A stretch of DNA of 64,000 nucleotides from Nocardia yamanashiensis NBRC 100130 (GTDB lineage: Bacteria > Actinomycetota > Actinomycetes > Mycobacteriales > Mycobacteriaceae), in assembly GCF_001613325.1 (NCBI RefSeq), contig NZ_BDCD01000017.1, forward strand, positions 248,001-312,000, given 5' to 3'. Of the stretch, positions 15,516-23,322 are shown piece by piece. The notes below the pieces were generated by a model that made no database searches, was not told the origin of the DNA, and was given only the letters and a program-made list of their open reading frames with translations. Positions within the stretch are counted from its first letter, which is position 1, and every line of letters starts with the position of its first letter. The position numbers and the translations under genes are program-made.

Positions 15516-16861
15516 TTGCGCGTCCCGTCCGCGAAGAGTTGGAAGAATTCGGCCTCGGCGAGTGCGATATTGCGGAATTCGCTCAGCAGCACCCGCTCGT
15601 TGAAGCCGTGCATATTGCATTCGGAGTCCTCGACGCCGAGCATGAGCACCTCGGCGCCGGGGTTGGCGGCGGCCATGGAATTGGTGAGCGGAATGGAGCC
15701 GCCCATGGCCGAGTCGACGGCGTCCGTCCCCCACGCCTTCTTCATGGCCGCGCTCATGGCTTTGTACGCGGGACCGCTTGTGCCCGCGGCGAATCCGGCT
15801 CCGACGTCCCCGCCGGTGACCTGGAGTTCGATGCCGAACGGCTTGACCCGCTTCAGGTGCTCGATGACCGCGCGCTGCCCTTCGGCCGGATCCTGTTCCG
15901 GATGCACGCGCACGTTCAGGTAGGCCTTCGCGTACGGAACCACCGCCGAGGCAGCGGTTTTCGTCGGCGGGGCGTCCAAGCCGATGACGGTGATGGCCGG
16001 GCCGTACCAGATGCGCTCGCCGATCGGGCCGGTGCCGAGCAGCGGCATGCCCGGTTCCATGCCGGTGGCCTCGGCGAATTCCTGGTCGGTGTAGTTCATC
16101 CCGGTCCACTGGTCGCGCCGCAGCCCCGCCACCGCCACATTGCCGTCGGCGTCGTGCAGGGTGGCGAGCGCGGCCATGAGTGCCAGCAGGGCGTCCGGTG
16201 CCGCACCGCCGAACTGCCCGGAATGCACCGGCGCGGCCAGGGTGCGAACCTCCACGAAGACATCGGCCACCCCGCGCAGCGCGGTGATCAAGGTCGGGGT
16301 GCCGGCGCGAATATTGCCCGCATCGCAGATGAGTAGTGCATCGGCCCGGAACAGGTCCGGATGCTCGGCCGGATAGTCGTCGAAGACCGACCCGTACTCC
16401 TCCTGCCCCTCGATGACCACGGTGACGCCGACCGGCGGCTTGCCGTTCCAAGCCCGCAACGCGCCGATATGGGCGATCACATTGGCCTTGCAGTCGGCCG
16501 CGCCCCGCCCGTAGATCGCGCCGTCCTTCTCGATCGCCTTGAACGGCGGTGTGTGCCACTGACTTTCGTCCCCCGAAGGCTGGACGTCGTAATGCCCGTA
16601 CAGCAACACGGTCGGCGCACCCTCCGGAGCCGGAATCCGCCCGTAGATCACCGGCGAGGTATCCGGCAGCTCCAGCACCCTGATGTCACCCACACCCGAT
16701 TTACGCAATTCATCGGCTACCAGATCGTGCGCCCGCTGCACATTCTCCTTCGGATACCCCGGAAACGCGATCGAAGGAATCGAAACCAGCTGCTCCAGCA
16801 GCCCCGTCAGATCGGGCAGCAGCGCATCGATGGCGCCGGGAAGATCCGTCCGCAGTTCCAT
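15512..16861 (-). CDS. M20-family dipeptidase / metallopeptidase
   Basis: A 449-residue M20 peptidase. The binuclear zinc site is complete: His90 and Asp92 in GHYDVQP, Asp123 in GRGAADCK, the catalytic Glu154-Glu155 in EGQEEYGS, Asp180 in ICDAG and His418 in MHGFNE. The length and the insert domain (residues ~200-330) match dipeptidases of the CNDP/PepV-like branch that act on dipeptides or acyl-amino acids. It appears cytoplasmic. First gene of a two-gene unit with the permease; 140 bases lie upstream before the unrelated PNT-like gene. Confidence 0.9.
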   Translation of the reverse strand: MELRTDLPGAIDALLPDLTGLLEQLVSIPSIAFPGYPKENVQRAHDLVADELRKSGVGDIRVLELPDTSPVIYGRIPAPEGAPTVLLYGHYDVQPSGDESQWHTPPFKAIEKDGAIYGRGAADCKANVIAHIGALRAWNGKPPVGVTVVIEGQEEYGSVFDDYPAEHPDLFRADALLICDAGNIRAGTPTLITALRGVADVFVEVRTLAAPVHSGQFGGAAPDALLALMAALATLHDADGNVAVAGLRRDQWTGMNYTDQEFAEATGMEPGMPLLGTGPIGERIWYGPAITVIGLDAPPTKTAASAVVPYAKAYLNVRVHPEQDPAEGQRAVIEHLKRVKPFGIELQVTGGDVGAGFAAGTSGPAYKAMSAAMKKAWGTDAVDSAMGGSIPLTNSMAAANPGAEVLMLGVEDSECNMHGFNERVLLSEFRNIALAEAEFFQLFADGTRK

Positions 16862-17001
16862 CCGACCATCGAACCACCTGAACAGTCAGATCCAGCGAAT
16901 CTCCGGCGATTGTTTATTCAACGGTTTCCGGTCGGCGCTGCCGCCGCCGGCACCCGCGGCGGGCCCGCAACCCCAGCCCCAGCCCAGGCCCCGGAAGGGA
17001 C

Positions 17002-18048
17002 TTACGCGGCGGTCCGCCAGGCGGCTGCGAGGCAGAGGATCTGCGCGGCGGTGGCCGCGCCGTAGGCCCGGCTGGCCAGGTGCGGGCGGGCGGCCGGGAA
17101 GTTGGAGCGGTGCGTGACCTGGACGCCGTTGGCGAGTTGGACCGTGGTGTTGGCGACGGTCGCGGCGCAATTGCCGCCGGCCTTCGCGGTCAGGTCGACC
17201 ACGACCGCCCCGGGCGGAAGTGCCGCGAGGCCAGCATGATCCAGCAAGACCGGCGCGGCGCTCCCCCGCTGCCCGGCGGCGCACAGGACCAGGTCCGGCT
17301 GGATGCGGATGATCAGTCCGGTGACAGCGTCCGCGGTATGTGCGACGTGGAAGTCACCCGCACCGGCGGCCAGCGCGGCGGCGCGCTGGGCCGGACGGTT
17401 GCCGATCACGGTAGGTGGGCCGCCGTCCTCCGCCACCGCAGCCGCGACAGCCGCCAGACCGGCCTGGCCCGCTCCGATCACGAGGACGCGAATCGCGGTA
17501 CCTTGCGGTGGCGTTCCACTCACTTCGCCAGGCTGCGGGATGTGTTGCGCGGCGGCGGGGTTCGATACCTGGGCGGGGTTGCGGGCGGCCGGGAGCAGGG
17601 CGCGAGCACCCAGGTAGGCAACCACGCCGGCGATTCGGCTCATAGCCGAGAGGGGGTCCGGGTGGCCGGGGTCGGGCCGGTGCGGGAGTTGTTCGAAGGC
17701 AATCGATTTCACGCCGCGTGCAGCCAAGGCGGCAAGGCGGGTGTGGCGGTGCACCGGATCCTGGAATCCGATCAGCACCTGGCCGGGCCGCAGGGGCAGC
17801 GAATCCAGGTCGCGGGCCGGAGGTTTCACCCAGGCGATCACGTCGGCGGTCGCGAAGATCGAGGTCTGGTCGGGGAGGAGGGTCGCTCCGGCCCGGCGGT
17901 AGGCGGCGTCGGTGAAGTCGGCTCGCCAACCCGCACCCTGTTCGACGAGGACTGGGATGCCCTGCGCGACCAGGGTTTTCACGTCGGCAGGGGTCAGGGC
18001 CACTCGGCGTTCGCCCGGGGCGGTTTCGCGGGGGACGCCGACGATCAT
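17002..18048 (-). CDS. Alanine dehydrogenase / PNT alpha-like NAD(P)-binding protein
   Basis: A 348-residue protein built like the soluble alpha part of proton-translocating transhydrogenase and alanine dehydrogenase. The N-terminal PRETAPGERRVALTP signature, the DPLSAMSRIAGVVAYLGA segment (counterpart of DALSSQANIAGYRA in PntA) and the Rossmann GAGQAG at 192-197 are visible. A Pro/Ala-rich insert (~157-184) precedes the Rossmann domain. No PntB or membrane subunit is near, so it probably works alone as a dehydrogenase or NAD(P)-dependent synthase. Its ATG overlaps the stop of the aminotransferase gene (ATGA), and it is last in the XRE-aminotransferase-dehydrogenase unit. Substrate unknown. 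Confidence 0.78.
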   Translation of the reverse strand: MIVGVPRETAPGERRVALTPADVKTLVAQGIPVLVEQGAGWRADFTDAAYRRAGATLLPDQTSIFATADVIAWVKPPARDLDSLPLRPGQVLIGFQDPVHRHTRLAALAARGVKSIAFEQLPHRPDPGHPDPLSAMSRIAGVVAYLGARALLPAARNPAQVSNPAAAQHIPQPGEVSGTPPQGTAIRVLVIGAGQAGLAAVAAAVAEDGGPPTVIGNRPAQRAAALAAGAGDFHVAHTADAVTGLIIRIQPDLVLCAAGQRGSAAPVLLDHAGLAALPPGAVVVDLTAKAGGNCAATVANTTVQLANGVQVTHRSNFPAARPHLASRAYGAATAAQILCLAAAWRTAA

Positions 18049-19469
18049 GAGGCGACCGGGATGGTGGGGATGCGCAGTTCGCCCAGGGCTTCGGGGTAGG
18101 ACATGCCCGCGTGGAGGCGGTGCAGGAGGTGTTCGAGGCGGTCGAAGAGTTCGGCGAGCAGGTCGCCCGGGTCGTTGTCCTGGTGGCGGCGAGGGGCGGC
18201 GACGTTGAGGCGGACGCCCAGGCGGCGGGAACCGGTGCGGTCCAGGGCTACCGAGTCGATACCGGCGACCGTGAGCAGGAGGTCTTCGAGTTCGTAGGGT
18301 TCGCGGACGCCGGCGTTGGCCATCAGATCGGCATCGAATTCGATCGTCATGAACATGCCCTGGCGACTGCCCAAGGGGCGGAGCAGTTCCGCACCGCAGC
18401 GGGAGTTGATGCCGGTGAGGAGACGGTAGGCCGCTTCCACTTGATCGTTGAGGTGGCGGCGGTTGGCAGCCAGGTAGGCCTCGGTTGTGTGTTCGATGGT
18501 GGCGCGGACCAGGTGGGTGGTCTCACGTTGGAACGACACCCGGAGGCGATCCCGAATGGCGGCCAGCCAGTCGAGGTCACCGGAGCAGACGGCGCCGACC
18601 TTGCAGGGGCCGAAGGCATTGAAGGCCTTGGAGTTTCCGGTGATGCTCACCATGCGGTCGTAGAGGCGGACCGGACCCGCTGGGGTGTCCACGGTGAGCG
18701 CGGCCAGGGGTAGATGGTCGTCGATCAGCAGATCGAAGGACATATCGCAGATGATGGGGACCTCGGCGGCGACCAGGACGCGAGCGATCTCGGTCAGTTC
18801 GGTGACCGTGTAGTCGCCGACCACCGGATTGCCGGGCAGGGTGAGCATGACACCGCACAGATCACCCTGGCGCGCATGCTGTTCCAGGGTGCGGGCGAGC
18901 GCATCCGGGTCGATCTTGAAGGAGCCGTCGGGCGTCGCTGGGCTGGTGACCAGCGCGAGGCCGAACTTGACGATGTGCTCCTCGGCGCTCTTGTAATAGC
19001 CCTCGGGAGCGACCAGCACCCCGCCCGGACGGGCGATGGTGGCCACCGCCTCCTCCAGCAGAATGGTGCTCGAATACGGGCAGACCAGCACCTCCTCGGG
19101 CGCCACCCGGACCCCGGGCACGGTCGCGGCCGGCCGGTGCAGGCGCTGAAACAGCCGCTCGGCGGCCAGTTTCCGGAGCAGGGTGGGCTGGCGTTTGTCG
19201 TACAGCCAGCCGTTCCAGTACTCCCGCGGCTGCGCGGCGGTCATCAACTCCCGCCAGGCCGCGTCCAGGGCCGCCGCGGCCGCGGTGTCCATCGCCAGCT
19301 CGGTCTCGCCGTGATAGGCGTCGATGACGCCCTGATACATCCGCCCGTGCGTACCGCGGAAGACGGGATGCTCGCCGAGGAAGGCGCGCGCGGTCTTCTT
19401 GCGCTCGTCGGAACGATTGGCCAAGCTGAGCCGCTTGGCGCGGGACCACAGCGCGGTCGGTTCGGTCAC
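18045..19469 (-). CDS. PLP-dependent aminotransferase, fold type I
   Basis: A 474-residue class I/II aminotransferase-like protein. The PLP lysine is Lys281 in SITGNSKAFNAFGPCKVG; Asp242 in CDMSFD should pair with the pyridine nitrogen, LPGNPVVGDY (~211-220) is the usual NP loop, and RLNVAAP near the end carries the carboxylate-binding Arg. The N-terminal ~100 residues differ from the common families, so the substrate is unclear. GTG 19469 overlaps the XRE gene's stop (GTGA), and the stop overlaps the next ATG, giving three coupled genes. With the following dehydrogenase it could make or modify an amino acid that the regulator senses. Confidence 0.8.
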   Translation of the reverse strand: MTEPTALWSRAKRLSLANRSDERKKTARAFLGEHPVFRGTHGRMYQGVIDAYHGETELAMDTAAAAALDAAWRELMTAAQPREYWNGWLYDKRQPTLLRKLAAERLFQRLHRPAATVPGVRVAPEEVLVCPYSSTILLEEAVATIARPGGVLVAPEGYYKSAEEHIVKFGLALVTSPATPDGSFKIDPDALARTLEQHARQGDLCGVMLTLPGNPVVGDYTVTELTEIARVLVAAEVPIICDMSFDLLIDDHLPLAALTVDTPAGPVRLYDRMVSITGNSKAFNAFGPCKVGAVCSGDLDWLAAIRDRLRVSFQRETTHLVRATIEHTTEAYLAANRRHLNDQVEAAYRLLTGINSRCGAELLRPLGSRQGMFMTIEFDADLMANAGVREPYELEDLLLTVAGIDSVALDRTGSRRLGVRLNVAAPRRHQDNDPGDLLAELFDRLEHLLHRLHAGMSYPEALGELRIPTIPVAS

Positions 19470-20491
19470 CGGGCGGCGCCTTCGACCGGCGGCTCCCCGT
19501 TGCCGTCGCCCCACGCCTGGCGCAGGGCGGCGCGGAACAGGGCGCGACAGTCGTCTTGGCCGAGTCGCTGATACCGGGCCAGTTCCGGTCGCGCGGCGAC
19601 GTCGTTGACCACGAGAGCCATTCCGGCACTCCTGAGTTCGTAGAGTTTGTTGAATCTGCGCTGGGAGAATTGCACGTCGTGCTTCAGCGCCGAAAAGCGG
19701 GTGGCCACCCGTTCCCGGCGGCCCATATCGTATTCCCCGGTCGCCACATAACTCTCGTCGACGATCAGCATGCTCTGGGCGTTGCTGGCGAAAGCGCGAT
19801 TGATCAGCACCGTTTCCACCCCGGCCTTGACCTGCTGCCAGAGTTTGTCCTCGTAGGGGACGACGTCCTCGATGGCGTCCACCACGTAGAGCCGGCGCAC
19901 CGTCACGCCCGCGCCCGCCAGCCGCAGGATCTCCTGGTGGTATTCGTCGCCCACGTCACCGCCGATGGTGCCCAGGTCGGCGGTGTGAATGGCGCAGATG
20001 GCGGTGGCGGCGCGGCCCAGCACGGTGAGCCAGTCGTTGATGGTGTTCCACTCCCAGACGGTGGCGCTGCCGGACGGGATTTGCGTCAAGACCTCTTCCG
20101 CGCGTTCCAGCTGACGTTCGGCGATGGACCGCAGCGGCTCCACTTCGCCGCGCGCGCCGGCCGCGTCCACCAGGCTCTGCGCCACCGCCAGCACGCGGGA
20201 GACCACGGCGGGATCCTTGCCGAGCAGGATATTGAAACGCATGCGCAGTTCGCTGGTCTCGATATCGTCCTCGGATTCCGCGATGCCCGTGGGCAGGCGT
20301 TCGCCCAGCACCGAACTCAACCGTTCGCGCAGCGCGAGAGGCGGTATGCGCGTGTTGTTTTCGATCTGCTGGACCAGGCTGCGCGAGCATCCCACCCGCG
20401 TGGCCAGCTGGGCCTGGGTGAGGTCGCGTTCCTTGCGGAGTCGGCGCACCAGCGTGCCGACCGGCTCGCCCTCTTGGGCGGAGCGAGACAT
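19466..20491 (-). CDS. XRE-type regulator with C-terminal sensor domain
   Basis: A 341-residue protein. Residues ~10-66 form a Cro/C1-type HTH (LVRRLRKERDLTQAQLATRVGCS, QIENNTRIPP). The remaining ~270 residues are a sensor: a helical part to ~130, then a mixed alpha/beta part with AGVTVRRLYVVDAIEDV, GVETVLINRAF and SMLIVDESYVATGEYD, reminiscent of non-catalytic PLD-like ligand-binding domains seen in some actinobacterial regulators; this is a resemblance only and no HKD motif is present. The start is ATG 20491 with GGGAGAC upstream. It is the first gene of a coupled unit with an aminotransferase and a PNT-like dehydrogenase, which it probably controls. Confidence 0.8.
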   Translation of the reverse strand: MSRSAQEGEPVGTLVRRLRKERDLTQAQLATRVGCSRSLVQQIENNTRIPPLALRERLSSVLGERLPTGIAESEDDIETSELRMRFNILLGKDPAVVSRVLAVAQSLVDAAGARGEVEPLRSIAERQLERAEEVLTQIPSGSATVWEWNTINDWLTVLGRAATAICAIHTADLGTIGGDVGDEYHQEILRLAGAGVTVRRLYVVDAIEDVVPYEDKLWQQVKAGVETVLINRAFASNAQSMLIVDESYVATGEYDMGRRERVATRFSALKHDVQFSQRRFNKLYELRSAGMALVVNDVAARPELARYQRLGQDDCRALFRAALRQAWGDGNGEPPVEGAAR

Positions 20492-20501
20492 GTCTTGTCT
20501 C
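20485..20501. promoter_or_regulatory. Palindrome over the XRE start codon
   Basis: GAGACA-TGTCT-TGTCTC is an inverted repeat that covers the start codon and ribosome site of the XRE gene; within it AGACATGTCT is a perfect palindrome. It is well placed for autorepression. Confidence 0.45.
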
Positions 20502-20904
20502 CCATCGTGTTCTGCATTGCGGTGCCCAGAACGTATCGTGCGTGCCCCATCCTAAGCACGATGTGTCATGTATGCCAGGCAACTGGAGTGGGTTTTCTGA
20601 TTTTCAGTTTCGCGGTGGCCGGGAGCGGGTTTCGGGGGCCGACCAGCGAGAATCTTGATACCGCATGGGAAGCATTGCTGCCACTCCATGACTGGTTTTC
20701 GCCTGCACTCCAGGCAATCTCGCCTAGTTTCGGACATTTTCTCGATACTTGCTGTGCGTTTTGATATTTCAGTGGCATTGATTGCTTTTTCAAATGCCTT
20801 ACAGGACACAAACTATCGCTTCTCTACATAGACGCCATGACCTAGCATTGATGTCACAGACCACCGTCGAGTGGTCCCTGCTTCCTTCGAGGAGGTGTAC
20901 GCCC
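20492..20904. other. 413-base intergenic region, locally AT-rich
   Basis: No gene is supported here. It holds the two inverted repeats near the XRE start and then an AT-richer stretch (about 20580-20860) unlike the surrounding DNA, probably carrying divergent promoters for the XRE unit and the small downstream gene. No RNA gene was recognised. Confidence 0.5.
20535..20562. promoter_or_regulatory. Inverted repeat upstream of the XRE gene
   Basis: ATCGTGC (20535-20541) and GCACGAT (20556-20562) are perfect arms whose centres are 21 bases apart, two helical turns. Position 44-71 bases upstream of the XRE start suits an operator for a dimeric regulator. Confidence 0.45.
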
Positions 20905-21276
20905 GTGGCCCTCTACACGACTCCCTGGACCATTACGAGCGACCGCACACCCGAATTCGCCGTGTGCGCACCTACTTCCGGTGACGGCTGGATCCTGAGC
21001 TGGCTGCCGGCGCGGGTGCTCACCTTCGATCAGGCCAAGAGCGGCATGGTGCTGGACGAGATCCTCAGCGACCCCGAACTCACCGGGGCCGGGCCCGCCC
21101 TGGAACTGGCCGAGTTCCGCGCCGGTGAACTCGGCATGGAATTGCGGGAAGTCGTTGTGCGCCTGGCACAGCGGGTCGAACAGCGCGATCGGCGACGGGC
21201 CGGGCGCGCCCGCCGGCGGCCGCCGCGCGGCATCCGGCACTGCGACCATTGCACCGCCGCGGTGCCCTGCGCCTGA
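20905..21276 (+). CDS. Hypothetical protein, Arg-rich tail with terminal cysteines
   Basis: A 123-residue protein I do not recognise. It starts at GTG 20905 behind a strong GAGGAGG (20889-20895), which supports it as real. The first ~90 residues are compact and mixed (ALYTTPWTITSD, FAVCAPTSGDGWILSWLPARVLT, then a helical, acidic part). The last ~30 residues are strongly basic (RRRAGRARRRPPRG) and end with CDHCTAAVPC, a possible but minimal metal site. It is followed 55 bases later by another hypothetical gene on the same strand. No function can be assigned. Confidence 0.6.
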   Translation: MALYTTPWTITSDRTPEFAVCAPTSGDGWILSWLPARVLTFDQAKSGMVLDEILSDPELTGAGPALELAEFRAGELGMELREVVVRLAQRVEQRDRRRAGRARRRPPRGIRHCDHCTAAVPCA

Positions 21277-21331
21277 GTCGTCGAAGTCGTTATCCGGCAA
21301 CCCGTTCCGAGATCCCGGGGAGGACGATCTC

Positions 21332-21844
21332 ATGGACCCGCGCCGATCCAGTTTGACCGGCACCGTCACCGGCGCCCGAACACCACTGGAAATGCCTGTC
21401 CTGCAACCTTGCTGGTTCATCTTCGCGGCAGCGGCACTGATGCTCGAGGGCATCCCGCCGCTGTCGCGGGCGATAATGGCGGTGACGGCGGGAGGGGTGG
21501 CCGTCACCGCCATCCTCGTCCACCTGGCCGCGCGCCTCGCCCCGCATCCGCTCACCGCCCGTTTCGCGCTCGTCCGCCGCCGCACCGGGCTGCGCCTACA
21601 CGTCACCGACGACACCGGGGCCCTCTGGACACTGCATTTCCTGCCCTGGCTCCCGCACGATCTGCACCCCGGCGACCCCGCTTTCGCCGAAGGCCGCCAG
21701 ACCGCCGATCGCGAGTTCCGGGCCCTCACCCTCACCAATATCCGCACCGGCAATCGTCATCTCAGCCGGCACGCCATGGCCTGGCTGACCGCCGCCACCT
21801 GCCTGGTCCTGGTGGCGCTGCTGCTCGCCACCCCGATCGCCTGA
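21332..21844 (+). CDS. Hypothetical membrane protein
   Basis: A 170-residue protein with an N-terminal membrane hairpin (~25-41 and ~46-68) and a third membrane segment near the C-terminus (~148-167). The middle ~75 residues are soluble and look like a small beta-rich module (RTGLRLHVTDDTGALWTLHFLPW). ATG 21332 follows GGGGAGGA at a suitable distance. No family is recognised. It ends five bases before the convergent ROK gene. Confidence 0.62.
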   Translation: MDPRRSSLTGTVTGARTPLEMPVLQPCWFIFAAAALMLEGIPPLSRAIMAVTAGGVAVTAILVHLAARLAPHPLTARFALVRRRTGLRLHVTDDTGALWTLHFLPWLPHDLHPGDPAFAEGRQTADREFRALTLTNIRTGNRHLSRHAMAWLTAATCLVLVALLLATPIA

Positions 21845-21848
21845 ACTG

Positions 21849-23222
21849 TCAGCCGAGCGGCAGCGGCGGCACCACGGCCGGATCGGAAAGCACAGCGCGC
21901 CTGGCGAACTCGCCCGCCCCCAGCAGAATGGCATCCGCCCCCAGCGCGGCCGGGACCACGTCCAGCCGCATCCCCGGCACCAGCGCCCGCCGCCCGGCCA
22001 GGCTCGCCTCCATCCCGGGCAGCAACCACGGAAACCATTGCGCCAGTGTGCCGCCGAGCACCACCGCATCCACATCCAGTAGCGCGCCGATCGACTGCAC
22101 CGCCGCCCCGAGCGCCCGCCCCGCCACCTCGGCCGCGGCGAGAGCCCGCGTGTCCCCCGCTTCGAGCAAGGCCACCAGCTCGTCCGATGCCGCGTACACC
22201 CCGTTGTCTCGCACCACTTCTCGCAACCCGGCCGCCCCCAGCACCGCATCCGGCCCGGCATACACGACGAGACATCCCCGCGCCCCGCACACACACTCCG
22301 GCCCATCCAGCCCCACCGGCATATGCCCCGGCTCCCCCGCGACCCCGTGACTCCCGATCTCGATCCGCCCGTCCGCCACCACCCCACCGCCGATCCCGGT
22401 CCCCGCCTCGATCAACACCACCCGCTCCCGCCCCCGCCCGCGCGCATGGAACTCCGCCAGCGCCGCCGCATTCCCGTCGTTCACCACCTCCACCGCACAC
22501 CCCAGCCCCGGCATCCGCGCAGCGATCAACTCCCCCAGCCGGACCGGGCTCCGCCACCCGAAATCCGGGGCCACCACCACGGTCCGCGCCGTATCGTCCC
22601 GCACCGGCCCGGCCATGGCGACCACCACCCGCACTACCACCGGAGTCCCGGAGATGCCCTGCACCACAACGGAATCCGGTGCAATCTGCGACGCGCCGCC
22701 GGCTTCGCGCCGGACAGCGGACCGACCATGCCCCTTCACTTCCCGGCCCGTCGTCGCGGTATCCGCGTCGAGCGCCGGCGATCCGGGCGCCCCGGTTGTC
22801 GCGGCGGCGATCGCGCGCCACAACAGGACGGCGATCTCATCGGCGATGCGCTCGGGGGCGATCGGGGTTCGAAGTGGTTCGGCCGCTTCCCAACAGGTCG
22901 TGCCGGACAGGTCGGCGGCGCGGACGCGGAGGTGGTCGGCGCTGATCTGGACAGCGAGGGTCAGGGCTCGGGTGGGGTTGAGGCGGACCGGGCGGCCGGG
23001 GCGGCCTCGGGTGCCGCTGCGCTGGGCCGCGTCCTCCTGGATGAGGCCGCGGTCCATGAGGTCGGCGACCAGGGCGGTGACGGAGCCGTGGGCCAGGCCG
23101 GTGCCGGCGGCTATCTCGGTGCGGGCGCAGGGGCCGTAGTCGGCGATGTGGCGCAGGACCAAGCCCAGATTGCGGCGGCGGACGGCGGCCGCGTCCGCGG
23201 GTGTGGATTCGCCGGTGGTCAT
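21849..23222 (-). CDS. ROK-family transcriptional regulator
   Basis: A 457-residue ROK protein. Residues ~14-75 are a MarR-like winged helix (GLVLRHIADYGPCARTEIA, GLAHGSVTALVADL), and the rest is the ROK sugar-kinase-like fold with VNDGNAAALAEF, the phosphate loop EAGTGIGGG and the zinc site GHMPVG...ECVCGARGCL. These act as sugar-responsive repressors. It is longer than the usual ~400 residues: a ~50-residue Ala/Thr/Gly/Arg-rich insert (~140-190) separates the first strands of the ROK domain. No strong ribosome site precedes the start at 23222. Divergent from a carboxylesterase gene 100 bases away. Confidence 0.87.
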   Translation of the reverse strand: MTTGESTPADAAAVRRRNLGLVLRHIADYGPCARTEIAAGTGLAHGSVTALVADLMDRGLIQEDAAQRSGTRGRPGRPVRLNPTRALTLAVQISADHLRVRAADLSGTTCWEAAEPLRTPIAPERIADEIAVLLWRAIAAATTGAPGSPALDADTATTGREVKGHGRSAVRREAGGASQIAPDSVVVQGISGTPVVVRVVVAMAGPVRDDTARTVVVAPDFGWRSPVRLGELIAARMPGLGCAVEVVNDGNAAALAEFHARGRGRERVVLIEAGTGIGGGVVADGRIEIGSHGVAGEPGHMPVGLDGPECVCGARGCLVVYAGPDAVLGAAGLREVVRDNGVYAASDELVALLEAGDTRALAAAEVAGRALGAAVQSIGALLDVDAVVLGGTLAQWFPWLLPGMEASLAGRRALVPGMRLDVVPAALGADAILLGAGEFARRAVLSDPAVVPPLPLG

Positions 23223-23295
23223 AGCGGGCGGAGGGTACGGGCCGGTTGAGGAGTCATTGGGTAGAGATTATGCTGGCGGAGAATTTTTTCAACAG

Positions 23296-23310
23296 TTGAC
23301 ATATATAAAC
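23296..23310 (+). promoter_or_regulatory. AT-rich promoter-like stretch before the esterase gene
   Basis: TTGACATATATAAAC (23296-23310) stands out in this high-GC DNA and contains a perfect -35 consensus and a TATATA run. The spacing to a second element is unclear, so which hexamer serves as -10 is uncertain. Confidence 0.4.
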
Positions 23311-23322
23311 ATCGAGGTCGGA

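Noticed and set aside
13179..15923. A 914-codon open frame on the plus strand
   Set aside because: It is opposite the GH1 and permease genes and overlaps the TetR gene in another frame. The product is low-complexity His/Arg/Asp/Gly-rich; no motif.
22046..22945. Proline/Arg-rich frame on the plus strand
   Set aside because: Antisense to the ROK regulator gene; composition follows from the GC-rich third codon positions.
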